Assembly (NCBI GenBank): GCA_016714895.1
Contig: JADKBV010000011.1
Location: forward strand, 620,001 to 684,000
Reading direction: 5' to 3'
DNA from: Saprospiraceae bacterium
Lineage (GTDB): Bacteria > Bacteroidota > Bacteroidia > Chitinophagales > Saprospiraceae
Length of the DNA stretch: 64,000 bases
Made by a program: the position numbers and the translations under genes
Notes under the pieces: generated by a model
Database searches by the model: none
Told to the model about the DNA's origin: nothing
What the model saw: the letters and a program-made list of their open reading frames with translations, nothing else
Part shown: positions 25,744 to 33,357 of the stretch, piece by piece
How positions within the stretch are numbered: the first letter of the stretch is position 1
Layout of the letters: each line of letters opens with the position of its first letter

Positions 25744-27216
25744 TTAATAAATTTTTAATGCTTTTTTGTCTATTTTTCCACTATCGGTTCGGGGTAATGA
25801 TTCCAAATAGACAAAATGTTTGGGTATCTTAAATTTTGCAAGATTTTCCAGGCAAAAAGATTTGATTTTTTCTTCAGCGACCGGTGCATTCAGGACCAAA
25901 AAAGCTTTGCCGACCTCACCCCATTTTTCATCTTTGACACCGATGACGGCGCAGTCTTTTACTTCGGGAATCTGTCGTAAAACCCGTTCGATTTCGGCGG
26001 GATATACATTTTCACCTCCGCTGATAAACATGTTTTTTAATCTGTCAACAATATAGAGGTATTTGTCCTCATCCTCACGAACGATATCTCCGGTTTTAAA
26101 CCACAGACCATCTTCAGAAAAAGCATTTTTTCCTGCTTCCTCATTGTGCCAGTATCCTGGGGTTACCATGGGCCCCTGCAGCCACAATTCGCCGCTTTGG
26201 TTAACATCGGCATCTTTTCCTTCTTCGTTGACAATACGATGACTGACATAAAAATTCGGTCTGCCGATGCTTCCGATTTTCCGGATCGCATCATCCTGGT
26301 GAAGTGATGTAAGATTAGGTCCCACTTCCGTCATGCCGTATCCTTGTCTGATTGCCACTCCTTTTTCTGCATATTTGCGGATGAGGGGGATGGGCATGGA
26401 TTCGCCGCCAACAATGATGTAATCCAGACAACGGATATCTGTTGTATCAAAATTCGGATCAGCTGACATCATGGACAACATCGTCGGGACACCCATAAAA
26501 ATGGTACATTGTAAGGTAGAAAGTTTATTCAGAACCACTTCGGTTTCAAATTTTCGACACAAATATGTATAGGCTCCGTGATGTAAAAAGGGTAATAGAA
26601 GTACATTCCACCCACCGGTGTGAAAAGGAGGCATGACATTGATGGTGCGGCTTTCAGAGGTCAGTTTCAGAGAAATGGATGTATTGATGCTATTCCAGAA
26701 AGCCATTTTGTGTGTATATCTGACACCTTTCGGTTTTCCTGTGGTTCCTGAAGTGTAGATGATAAAAAGGCTGTCGTCTTCATATACGGGTTGGGTTGCA
26801 TCGACATCAGACCATATTGCTTGTGATGTAAATGTTGAAAATTCGAGATTTTTGTCGTTTTCCGGTATAAGATGCTGAAAATGATTTTCATATAATATTA
26901 AGGAAGGATCGGCATCGGCCATAATTTCCGCAACTTCATTGGCGGAAAGCCGGTAATTGAGCGGAACCATAATAAAACCTGACTTTTGAACGGCTGAAAA
27001 CAGAGCGACCAATGGGATAGAAAATTCTGCAAGAACTACGATGCGGTCTCCTTTGTGGATATGGTATTTTTGATTCAGCAAATTGACAAAACCATTTGCC
27101 ATTTGATTTAATTGCCGATAGGTACAAGTTTTTCCCGACTCATGTTCTTCAAGAGCTGTTTTGTCAGGGCTGTAAAGGGCCCATCTGCTGATCCAATCCT
27201 GTTGCCAAACCTTCAT
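25744..27216 (-). CDS. AMP-dependent acyl-CoA synthetase
   Basis: The 490-residue product activates a carboxylic acid to acyl-AMP and then acyl-CoA. It shows the P-loop IIYTSGTTGKPKGVRYTHKM (about residues 152-171), then GYGMTEVGP, LWFKTGDIVREDEDKYLYIVDRLKNM (A7/A8 motifs) and the C-terminal lysine motif LPRTDSGKIDKKAL. These are all hallmark ANL-superfamily residues. The length fits medium/long-chain or aromatic acid ligases; the substrate cannot be set from sequence. Its start is 10 nt after the KAS III-like stop, placing it third in a symporter, KAS III-like, ligase run. Confidence 0.92.
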   Translation of the reverse strand: MKVWQQDWISRWALYSPDKTALEEHESGKTCTYRQLNQMANGFVNLLNQKYHIHKGDRIVVLAEFSIPLVALFSAVQKSGFIMVPLNYRLSANEVAEIMADADPSLILYENHFQHLIPENDKNLEFSTFTSQAIWSDVDATQPVYEDDSLFIIYTSGTTGKPKGVRYTHKMAFWNSINTSISLKLTSESRTINVMPPFHTGGWNVLLLPFLHHGAYTYLCRKFETEVVLNKLSTLQCTIFMGVPTMLSMMSADPNFDTTDIRCLDYIIVGGESMPIPLIRKYAEKGVAIRQGYGMTEVGPNLTSLHQDDAIRKIGSIGRPNFYVSHRIVNEEGKDADVNQSGELWLQGPMVTPGYWHNEEAGKNAFSEDGLWFKTGDIVREDEDKYLYIVDRLKNMFISGGENVYPAEIERVLRQIPEVKDCAVIGVKDEKWGEVGKAFLVLNAPVAEEKIKSFCLENLAKFKIPKHFVYLESLPRTDSGKIDKKALKIY

Positions 27217-27226
27217 AAGTGGTTGA

Positions 27227-28237
27227 TTACATTTTAAATAATGAAGCTCCGAATGCCAATCCGCCCCCGGAACCTACAAAACAAATGATGTCTCCTTTTT
27301 TGATTTTACCCAGACGGTTCCATTCGTCAAAAGCCATGGGAATACATGCAGAACCGGTATATCCATAGTGGTGCATGATGGTTGCTGCCTTTTCACGCGG
27401 AACACCGAGGATGTCCATCGTTTGAAAGATCGAATTTATGTTGATTTGCGTTAAAAAGTAGTGATCTATCTCATTTGGCGTGATGTTTTGATTACGGCAC
27501 ATTTCCAGAATCATTTGGCTCCAGACTTCAGGATTGATATGGGTCGGAATTTTCTGAACAAATTTCAGTTGGTGGTCATGGTTGCGTATGACCTCTTCGG
27601 TAACCGGCTGAAAACTTGCCCCTCCGTAAATGCCCATCCAGGCGTTATATTCACCTTTGGTGGCCAGTTTGTTTTGTTGACATCCTGAACCATCGTCAGA
27701 GATACCGACAACGACAGCACCGGCACCATCGGCAAAGAGGGTTACCGTTTTTTTGTCAGCCATATTCAGATATTTGCTCATGGTGTAGGCGCCTACGACG
27801 AGAATATGTTTATACCTTACATCAGATATAATGTATTTTGTAGCAACATCCAATGCAGTGACAAAACCGGCACAGGCAGTGTTGATATCAAAAGTTCCGG
27901 CATTGACCATTGCCATTCTGTCCTGAATGACCGATGCTGTGGATGGTGAAATATATTCCGGGGTATCGGTAGCTACGATCAGCAAATCAATATTTTCAGG
28001 TTGCAGATTTGCATTTTTTAAAGCTTTTTGACAAGCTGATTCCGCAAGATCTGCGGTGCTCTCATCTTGAGTACACCATCGCCTTTCGTAAATCTGAACG
28101 TGTTCTTTGAGCCATGTATCGACATCTTCACCAAGCAATTCATTAAAAAACTGATTGGGAACAATGCGCGATGGTACAGCTGAACCTGAAGATAAAATAG
28201 CCGCTTTACGCGTAAAGGATGTTGAATGATCATTCAT
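27227..28237 (-). CDS. KAS III-like thiolase-fold protein with altered active site
   Basis: I start at MNDHSTSFTRKAAILSSGSA (336 residues). The upstream extension to 28300 lies inside the symporter gene. The fold matches 3-oxoacyl-ACP synthase III: NTACAGF with nucleophile Cys122, DGAGAVVVG, and a C-terminal FVGSGGGLAFGASLF. In FabH the other two catalytic residues are His of PHQAN and Asn of HGNTSAA. Here these positions read LTQIN (Thr263) and YGYTGSA (Tyr293), so both are lost. A decarboxylating Claisen condensation is therefore doubtful; acyl transfer or another reaction is more likely. The start overlaps the symporter stop by 8 nt. Confidence 0.85.
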   Translation of the reverse strand: MNDHSTSFTRKAAILSSGSAVPSRIVPNQFFNELLGEDVDTWLKEHVQIYERRWCTQDESTADLAESACQKALKNANLQPENIDLLIVATDTPEYISPSTASVIQDRMAMVNAGTFDINTACAGFVTALDVATKYIISDVRYKHILVVGAYTMSKYLNMADKKTVTLFADGAGAVVVGISDDGSGCQQNKLATKGEYNAWMGIYGGASFQPVTEEVIRNHDHQLKFVQKIPTHINPEVWSQMILEMCRNQNITPNEIDHYFLTQININSIFQTMDILGVPREKAATIMHHYGYTGSACIPMAFDEWNRLGKIKKGDIICFVGSGGGLAFGASLFKM

Positions 28238-29726
28238 GAGAAACCGATGGGATATTTTCTTTTTTGGAATATAAAAAATATAAAATGGCGCCGACGACAA
28301 AAGAAGCTAAAATAGCCAGGGCAGCTGCTACAGCAGGATTTTTTACCGGCCCGGAAGTATAAGGTGTCAACGAACCGTAATACACACTGAAATGAACAAT
28401 ACAGGCAGTAATAGCCGCTCCGATAGCCGCTTGTTTGGGTGTATGTTTAAAATAAATGCCGAATAATACCGGAATAAAGGCTGCTGAAAAATAAGCGTAC
28501 ACACCATTTTGAGCAAGGATACCTACGCTGAGGTTGGGATATAACAATTGATATCTGCTGGCAAAAATGGCGATGACGGCTAGTCCGATGACGACCAATC
28601 TGTTGATGGTTTTTTGTTGATGGTCAGATTTTGCAGCTCTTGAAAAAGGAAGAATCAGGTCGTTGGTAATGGTCGTTGACAGAGATTGGACAATGCCTTC
28701 CAAAGTTGATAATCCTGCTGAAATCAATCCCAGAACAACCAGAATACCTACACCAACGGTAAATTTTTTGACTACATAAGCAGACAAAATACCGTCCATC
28801 TTTAAAGGTAAACCTTCATTTATGAGATCGGGAAATAAAAAGCGGGCGTAAAATCCGGCAAAAAGAACTATAAAAAATAAAGTTTCCACGACGATAGCAA
28901 TCGTAAGATATGTATTGACATCATCATCGTGTTTCAGCATCAGCGAACGGGTTATGATGTGAGGCTGACAAACGATGGCAATTCCGACAATAAAATTGCA
29001 TATCACAACTTCAAAAAAATCCCGGAATAAAGGGCTGCTGTCGTTGTATATCAAAGTCATTTTCGGGTCAATGGCTGAAACTTTTGTCCAAAAACCATCC
29101 AATCCGGCTTCAAAGTGATCACTGCCTGAAAAAATCAGGATAACAGCGACAATAATCATCAGGACAGCCTGAATGGTGTTGGTATACACCATAGAATTGG
29201 CACCGCCAAACATCGTGTAGCCAAATACAAATATTACCAGCACCACGAGGACGAAGATTTCATCTGCTTGTAAAGCTCCGGCAATCACTTTGGTCAATCC
29301 GACACATATCAATACGATAAAAGTTATCAGTAATAACGAAATCACGGCCATCAGATAGGTAAAAAACCTGCTGTTGTAGCGTGTTCCCATCCATTGTGCC
29401 AGCGTAAGTGCTTTGATGGAAGTTCCGTATTTTCTGAAACTTTTACTTAAAACTATCAAAGAGATGAACAATCCCAAAGGAAGCACAACCGACATGGCTA
29501 AAAAGGCACTGAGTCCGTACAGAGCCACAAATCCCGGATTGATGATAAAAGTGGCTGCTGAAGTGATACTGGCTGCCAGAGACAGACCTACAATCCATGG
29601 AGAAAAACCTTTGCCTAGTGCAAAGTCTTTCATGTCTTTGGTTTTGGTAGCTCCCCTGTATACCAAAAACAAGGTAATAGCGGCGTAAAGAATTAATAAT
29701 AAAGTGGTGGCCTGTGCAAAATTCAT
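28230..29726 (-). CDS. Sodium:solute symporter (SSS family)
   Basis: I start at MNFAQATTLLLILYAAITLF; the frame is open 12 codons further. The roughly 498-residue product has about 13 transmembrane helices and SSS family marks: WIVGLSLAASITSAATFI near helix 2, FGYTMFGGANSMVYTNTIQA (the GG-x-x-x-V-x-x-T-D-like signature), and GLISAGLSTLEGIVQSLSTT. It couples inward Na+ movement to uptake of a solute such as a carboxylate, amino acid or pantothenate. The gene overlaps the KAS III-like gene by 8 nt. With the downstream ligase this suggests import of a carboxylic acid followed by CoA activation, which is inference from gene order. Confidence 0.9.
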   Translation of the reverse strand: MNFAQATTLLLILYAAITLFLVYRGATKTKDMKDFALGKGFSPWIVGLSLAASITSAATFIINPGFVALYGLSAFLAMSVVLPLGLFISLIVLSKSFRKYGTSIKALTLAQWMGTRYNSRFFTYLMAVISLLLITFIVLICVGLTKVIAGALQADEIFVLVVLVIFVFGYTMFGGANSMVYTNTIQAVLMIIVAVILIFSGSDHFEAGLDGFWTKVSAIDPKMTLIYNDSSPLFRDFFEVVICNFIVGIAIVCQPHIITRSLMLKHDDDVNTYLTIAIVVETLFFIVLFAGFYARFLFPDLINEGLPLKMDGILSAYVVKKFTVGVGILVVLGLISAGLSTLEGIVQSLSTTITNDLILPFSRAAKSDHQQKTINRLVVIGLAVIAIFASRYQLLYPNLSVGILAQNGVYAYFSAAFIPVLFGIYFKHTPKQAAIGAAITACIVHFSVYYGSLTPYTSGPVKNPAVAAALAILASFVVGAILYFLYSKKENIPSVSHE

Positions 29727-29893
29727 GCTGTGATTGTGTGGAATTTTGGATTTTGATGCCAATATTATAGATATCTTTCCTATTTATATATGCAAATAAT
29801 TTATTAAAATGATATGATTAATGAAGTTGTTTAATTATAACATATTAATAATCAATAATATAAAATTATTATATTTAATATGACAATTATTTT

Positions 29894-29951
29894 TATTTTT
29901 GCAGAATGATGCTTTTTTTCTAAACTCAGAGGTGAATAGTCTCTATTTTTG
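29894..29951 (+). promoter_or_regulatory. Two candidate -7 elements before the FabG-type gene
   Basis: TATTTTTG occurs twice, at 29894-29901 and 29944-29951, both exact TAnnTTTG matches. The second is 39 nt before the ATG at 29991. No convincing TTG box was seen upstream of either, and the surrounding DNA is extremely AT-rich, so chance matches are possible. Confidence 0.4.
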
Positions 29952-29990
29952 TGCTTTAATACCATAATTAACCATTTATAAAATATCATC

Positions 29991-30734
29991 ATGAACACAT
30001 TAGAGGGAAAAGTGGCTATAGTCACAGGAGGATCTTCAGGTTTAGGTAAAGCGACCATATTAAAATTTGCATCAATGGGTGCAATTGTTGTCAATTGGGA
30101 TGTCAATCGGGAAAGAGGAGACCTGTTGAGTAGTGAACTGACAAACAAGGGAGTGGTCAATTCGTTTTATCAGGTCAATACCGCAGATGCTGAATCTGTC
30201 AGAATTGTTGCGGCTGAAGTAGCCAAAAAATATGGCAAAATCGATGTACTGGTCAATAATGCCGGTATTACCCGAGATGCAACGCTATTAAAAATGACGG
30301 ACGATCAGTGGCAGCAAGTGATTGATATTAACCTCACCGGGGTGTTTAATTGTACGAGGAGTGTGGCACCTTTTATGGTTGAAAAAGGTTATGGCAGGAT
30401 CATCAGTATTTCTTCTGTTGTAGGCCTTTACGGCAATTTCGGACAAACCAATTACGCGGCAGCCAAAGCAGGGGTGATTGCAATGACGCAGACATGGGCT
30501 AAAGAACTCGGAAGAAAAGGTATCAATGCCAATGCCGTGGCTCCGGGATTTATACATACTGAAATACTGGATGTCATGCCGGAAGAGGTTTTGGAAAAAA
30601 TGAAGTCAAAAGTTCCGTTACAACGGTTAGGAAAACCCGAAGATGTGGCCAATCTCAATGCTTTTCTGGCATCAGATCAGGCGGATTATATCAACGGAGC
30701 TGTATTGAGTGTTGATGGAGGAATCACTTTATAA
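29991..30734 (+). CDS. 3-oxoacyl-ACP/acetoacetyl-CoA reductase (SDR)
   Basis: The 247-residue classical short-chain dehydrogenase has the cofactor loop TGGSSGLG (residues 13-20), NNAGIT, the catalytic Ser in ISISSVVGLYG, the YAAAK Tyr/Lys pair, and NAVAPGFIHTEI. It ends INGAVLSVDGGI as FabG and PhaB enzymes do. The reaction would be NAD(P)H-dependent reduction of a 3-oxoacyl thioester. The Asn-Trp-Asp stretch after strand 2 (VVNWDVNRERG) influences the NADH/NADPH choice and does not settle it. It is divergent from the symporter/KAS III-like/ligase run, so a shared acyl pathway is possible. FabG and PhaB cannot be separated here. Confidence 0.88.
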   Translation: MNTLEGKVAIVTGGSSGLGKATILKFASMGAIVVNWDVNRERGDLLSSELTNKGVVNSFYQVNTADAESVRIVAAEVAKKYGKIDVLVNNAGITRDATLLKMTDDQWQQVIDINLTGVFNCTRSVAPFMVEKGYGRIISISSVVGLYGNFGQTNYAAAKAGVIAMTQTWAKELGRKGINANAVAPGFIHTEILDVMPEEVLEKMKSKVPLQRLGKPEDVANLNAFLASDQADYINGAVLSVDGGITL

Positions 30735-30745
30735 CGTTATATTAT

Positions 30746-32152
30746 TTGAAAAACAATTTATCAAAATTTTCGAAATTTGTTTCTGCTTTGTTGCCGTTGG
30801 AAGGTGATTTTTTGTGGAATGCGCATCGTTTTGAAGATGAAGAAAAAATTTCCATTTTGGAAAAAATCGTTTGTTCAGTTAAAAGTGCAAATGAAACTGT
30901 TGATTTTGATGATCACATTGACAAACGAAAATACAGTTATGTCAAAGGCTGGAGTGAACAGATTCTTGCGGGACTAGATGTCGATAAAATCCTTGAAAAG
31001 TTATTGACCTGGGAAAAACTGATTATGATAGACAGTTTGTCGTTGAGCGATGAAAAAGAATTGTTGAAGTTTATTCAGAAAGCACATTCATCTGACTTTA
31101 ATTTTATTAAAGTGTACGATATCGCCAGATCTTACCGACATTATCTTCAGATCAGGCTCAGACATAAAGACTATCAACGAATTCATTTGTTTTTGTCAAA
31201 AAACAGAACGGATTACGAATTTTCAAAATTGGTCAATGACAAATTGCATGAGGCGACACATGATATTATTATTGGGTATAGCCAGGGCAAACCAGTAACC
31301 TACAATGATTCTTTCCCTTGGTTGACCTCATTATTGTATAATGATAATCTGGATGGATACAACAGGTTGTTGGCCTGGATACGCATTGTTTTTATTGCAC
31401 ATAATACCCGGAGTTATGATAAGTTGCACGATGTGTTTCCGTATTTTGAAGGATTGGTGACATCGGGTACGTTGTATTCCAGAAGAATCGTCACCAATTT
31501 TTACAGTCAGTATGTCTTATATTATGCTTCCATGTTTGATTTTGAAAAAGCGGCATACTTCGGATATTTGTCCATCAAAGAAAAAAATAATGACTATTTG
31601 TATTATGTAAATACATTGGCTGCGGTTTTACTTCGGGGAGGAAAAGCCGACAAGGCACTGTTATTGCTGAAAGAATCTGCTGGAACTGCCAAAACGGCCA
31701 TCAATTATCACAACAAATTAAGGCATATGGCTTATACATTGTTTGCCTTGATTGATCTTGGATTGGCACAACAAGCTGAAAATTCGGGGTTTGTATTTCT
31801 TATGGCTTATAAAAAAGAAATTTTTGAACATCGTTGGCACGTATTTTTTCATGCTTACCTGAAAGCCATGATGGTGAATGGGAATTACAGAGGTTTGCTG
31901 AAAACAATCCAACAATACAAGTTACTGGAAAGAGATGATTCAGACAGAGAAGATGTTCATTATTCTCCACTGATACCGTGGATGTTTGCCCTTGCCTTAC
32001 ATAAAACAGGCGAATTGTCATTAGAACAGGTGAAAGATCGTTTTGAAACATTGAAACTCAAAGGACAATTGATCCACCACAGCCTTCATATTTTTGATAT
32101 GGAAGACATCGGTAAAAAAGTTTTGGGAAAACATTTTGAAAAGATAAAGTAA
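30746..32152 (+). CDS. Helical protein of unknown function
   Basis: The 468-residue product has no signal peptide. It is mostly helical with aromatic and basic residues spaced as in TPR-like solenoids (FDFEKAAYFGYLSIKEKNND, then LRGGKADKALLLLKESAGTA). I do not recognise a family. The start is TTG at 30746 (MKNNLSKFSKFVSALLPLEG), only 12 nt after the reductase stop; no in-frame ATG lies near. It converges on the AlkD gene with 9 nt between stops. Confidence 0.7.
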   Translation: MKNNLSKFSKFVSALLPLEGDFLWNAHRFEDEEKISILEKIVCSVKSANETVDFDDHIDKRKYSYVKGWSEQILAGLDVDKILEKLLTWEKLIMIDSLSLSDEKELLKFIQKAHSSDFNFIKVYDIARSYRHYLQIRLRHKDYQRIHLFLSKNRTDYEFSKLVNDKLHEATHDIIIGYSQGKPVTYNDSFPWLTSLLYNDNLDGYNRLLAWIRIVFIAHNTRSYDKLHDVFPYFEGLVTSGTLYSRRIVTNFYSQYVLYYASMFDFEKAAYFGYLSIKEKNNDYLYYVNTLAAVLLRGGKADKALLLLKESAGTAKTAINYHNKLRHMAYTLFALIDLGLAQQAENSGFVFLMAYKKEIFEHRWHVFFHAYLKAMMVNGNYRGLLKTIQQYKLLERDDSDREDVHYSPLIPWMFALALHKTGELSLEQVKDRFETLKLKGQLIHHSLHIFDMEDIGKKVLGKHFEKIK

Positions 32153-32161
32153 AACTGGATA

Positions 32162-32830
32162 TTACATATGTTTGAGGGCTTCTCTTTTGGTCAGATTTGA
32201 GAGTTCAGGTTGTGTCTCCACAAAATGAATGACTGCAGTCGGATTGGTTTTGGCATATTCCCGGAGTGCCCAACCGGACGCTTTATTGATAAAAAATTCT
32301 TTACTTCCCAAATGTTGCAGAATGTACTTTTTTAAAAGTTCAAAATCTGTTTTTTCTTTGTATTTGAGTTGGAAAAGAATAGCTGTACGGTTCAACCACA
32401 TATTTTTATCTGTGCTCCAGGGGTTTATATGAGTATCGATAACGGAAGGTTGTAATTGAGCCAGATACCCCACTAAATGTACGGCCAGGAAATCCACCGT
32501 GTCCCACCACGATTTTTGAACGATGAGTGATTTTACCCATTCAATATCAGAGGATACCAGTTGTTTTTTGTATTTTTTGAGATAGTCCATTGCCAGATAT
32601 TGGTACTCTCTTTCTTTTTCATCCCATAGCGAATTAAGCAGGTTTTTATCCAGAAAGCTGATCGAAAATATTTGACTTATATTTTTTCCCAATTCTATTC
32701 TTTGAGGAGAAGAAATCCCGAAAAAGGGAAACATATGTTTCATGTAAGCTTGCATAGCAGCAGCCTTTTCCGGATTTCTGTGTTGGTCGAATACCTTTTT
32801 TATATGTTCTGCGGCGTTTTGAATCATCAT
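32162..32830 (-). CDS. DNA alkylation repair protein, AlkD family
   Basis: The 222-residue product is a HEAT-like-repeat DNA glycosylase that excises N3- and N7-alkylated purines. Visible marks are the N-terminal HMFPFFGISSPQRIEL, then SWWDTVDFLAVHLVG, which holds the Trp and Asp equivalent to Trp109 and Asp113 of Bacillus cereus AlkD. FFINKASGWALREYAKTNP holds the second key Trp. Length and order match the family. It starts at MMIQNAAEHIKK; the second Met is equally possible. It is one of two alkylation-response genes in the window, with the ATL protein. Confidence 0.92.
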   Translation of the reverse strand: MMIQNAAEHIKKVFDQHRNPEKAAAMQAYMKHMFPFFGISSPQRIELGKNISQIFSISFLDKNLLNSLWDEKEREYQYLAMDYLKKYKKQLVSSDIEWVKSLIVQKSWWDTVDFLAVHLVGYLAQLQPSVIDTHINPWSTDKNMWLNRTAILFQLKYKEKTDFELLKKYILQHLGSKEFFINKASGWALREYAKTNPTAVIHFVETQPELSNLTKREALKHM

Positions 32831-33031
32831 TTGTAAATGAAATCAAAGGTATCCACTTTTGGGAAATATATCGTTCATTGTTTTTACTTAATTGGTGAAA
32901 AAATATCTTTATCCAGTCATTACGATTCGTAAATTCACTATATTTATAAATTTATTTCATTTTATAATTATTTATATATTACAGAAATTCAGTATTTTAT
33001 AAAATATATTAAAAAAATATATAATATATAG

Positions 33032-33063
33032 TTGGTTTATAATGTGATTTATTATTACTTTCG
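33032..33063 (+). promoter_or_regulatory. Promoter of the giant adhesin gene
   Basis: TTG at 33032-33034, 21 nt of spacer, then TACTTTCG at 33056-33063. This fits the Bacteroidota TAnnTTYG -7 form. Transcription would begin near 33070 and give a 5' leader of about 290 nt, unusually long. Confidence 0.5.
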
Positions 33064-33140
33064 TGTTTTAAAAATAATTCAGACCGACCTGAGTGTATTT
33101 TATTAAGTGATTCATGGATAGGGGTATCATCCAAATTTGT

Positions 33141-33165
33141 TGTCTTACATACACATGGTAAGACA
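33141..33165 (+). promoter_or_regulatory. Leader hairpin 1
   Basis: TGTCTTAC (33141-33148) pairs perfectly with GTAAGACA (33158-33165) around a 9-nt loop. It lies between the probable promoter and the second hairpin. No T-run follows, so attenuation by a simple terminator is unlikely; it may stabilise mRNA or bind a protein. Confidence 0.5.
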
Positions 33166-33195
33166 TGTATAACTGATTGATCGTCTTTTTACTGC

Positions 33196-33226
33196 GGTAA
33201 TAAAAAACCCGAAAAGTTTTATTACC
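33196..33226 (+). promoter_or_regulatory. Leader hairpin 2
   Basis: GGTAATAAAA (33196-33205) and TTTTATTACC (33217-33226) form a perfect 10-bp stem with an 11-nt loop, 131 nt before the giant gene start. It is followed by ATACAGTCC rather than Ts. As DNA it could also be a protein-binding inverted repeat. Confidence 0.55.
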
Positions 33227-33357
33227 ATACAGTCCGACCGTAGGGCGTTGGGTAAAATGAAGATTTTTCAGTCAAACCTATATTAACTTTTTTGATACTT
33301 TATTAACCCGTAAATCCAGAAACTAAATGAACGTATAACCCCATACCCGACCAAAAT

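Larger units (their letters stand above)
32831..33357 (+). other. Long AT-rich leader region of the giant adhesin gene
   Basis: This 527-base gap holds no gene. Its left part is almost pure A/T and serves the minus-strand AlkD gene. From 33032 it carries a likely promoter for the giant gene, followed by a roughly 290-base leader with two hairpins described separately. I find no short upstream reading frame worth reporting. Confidence 0.6.

Noticed and set aside
29852..30160. Minus-strand reading of 102 codons over the start of the FabG-type gene
   Set aside because: It is antisense to a strongly supported SDR gene and shows no protein-like features.
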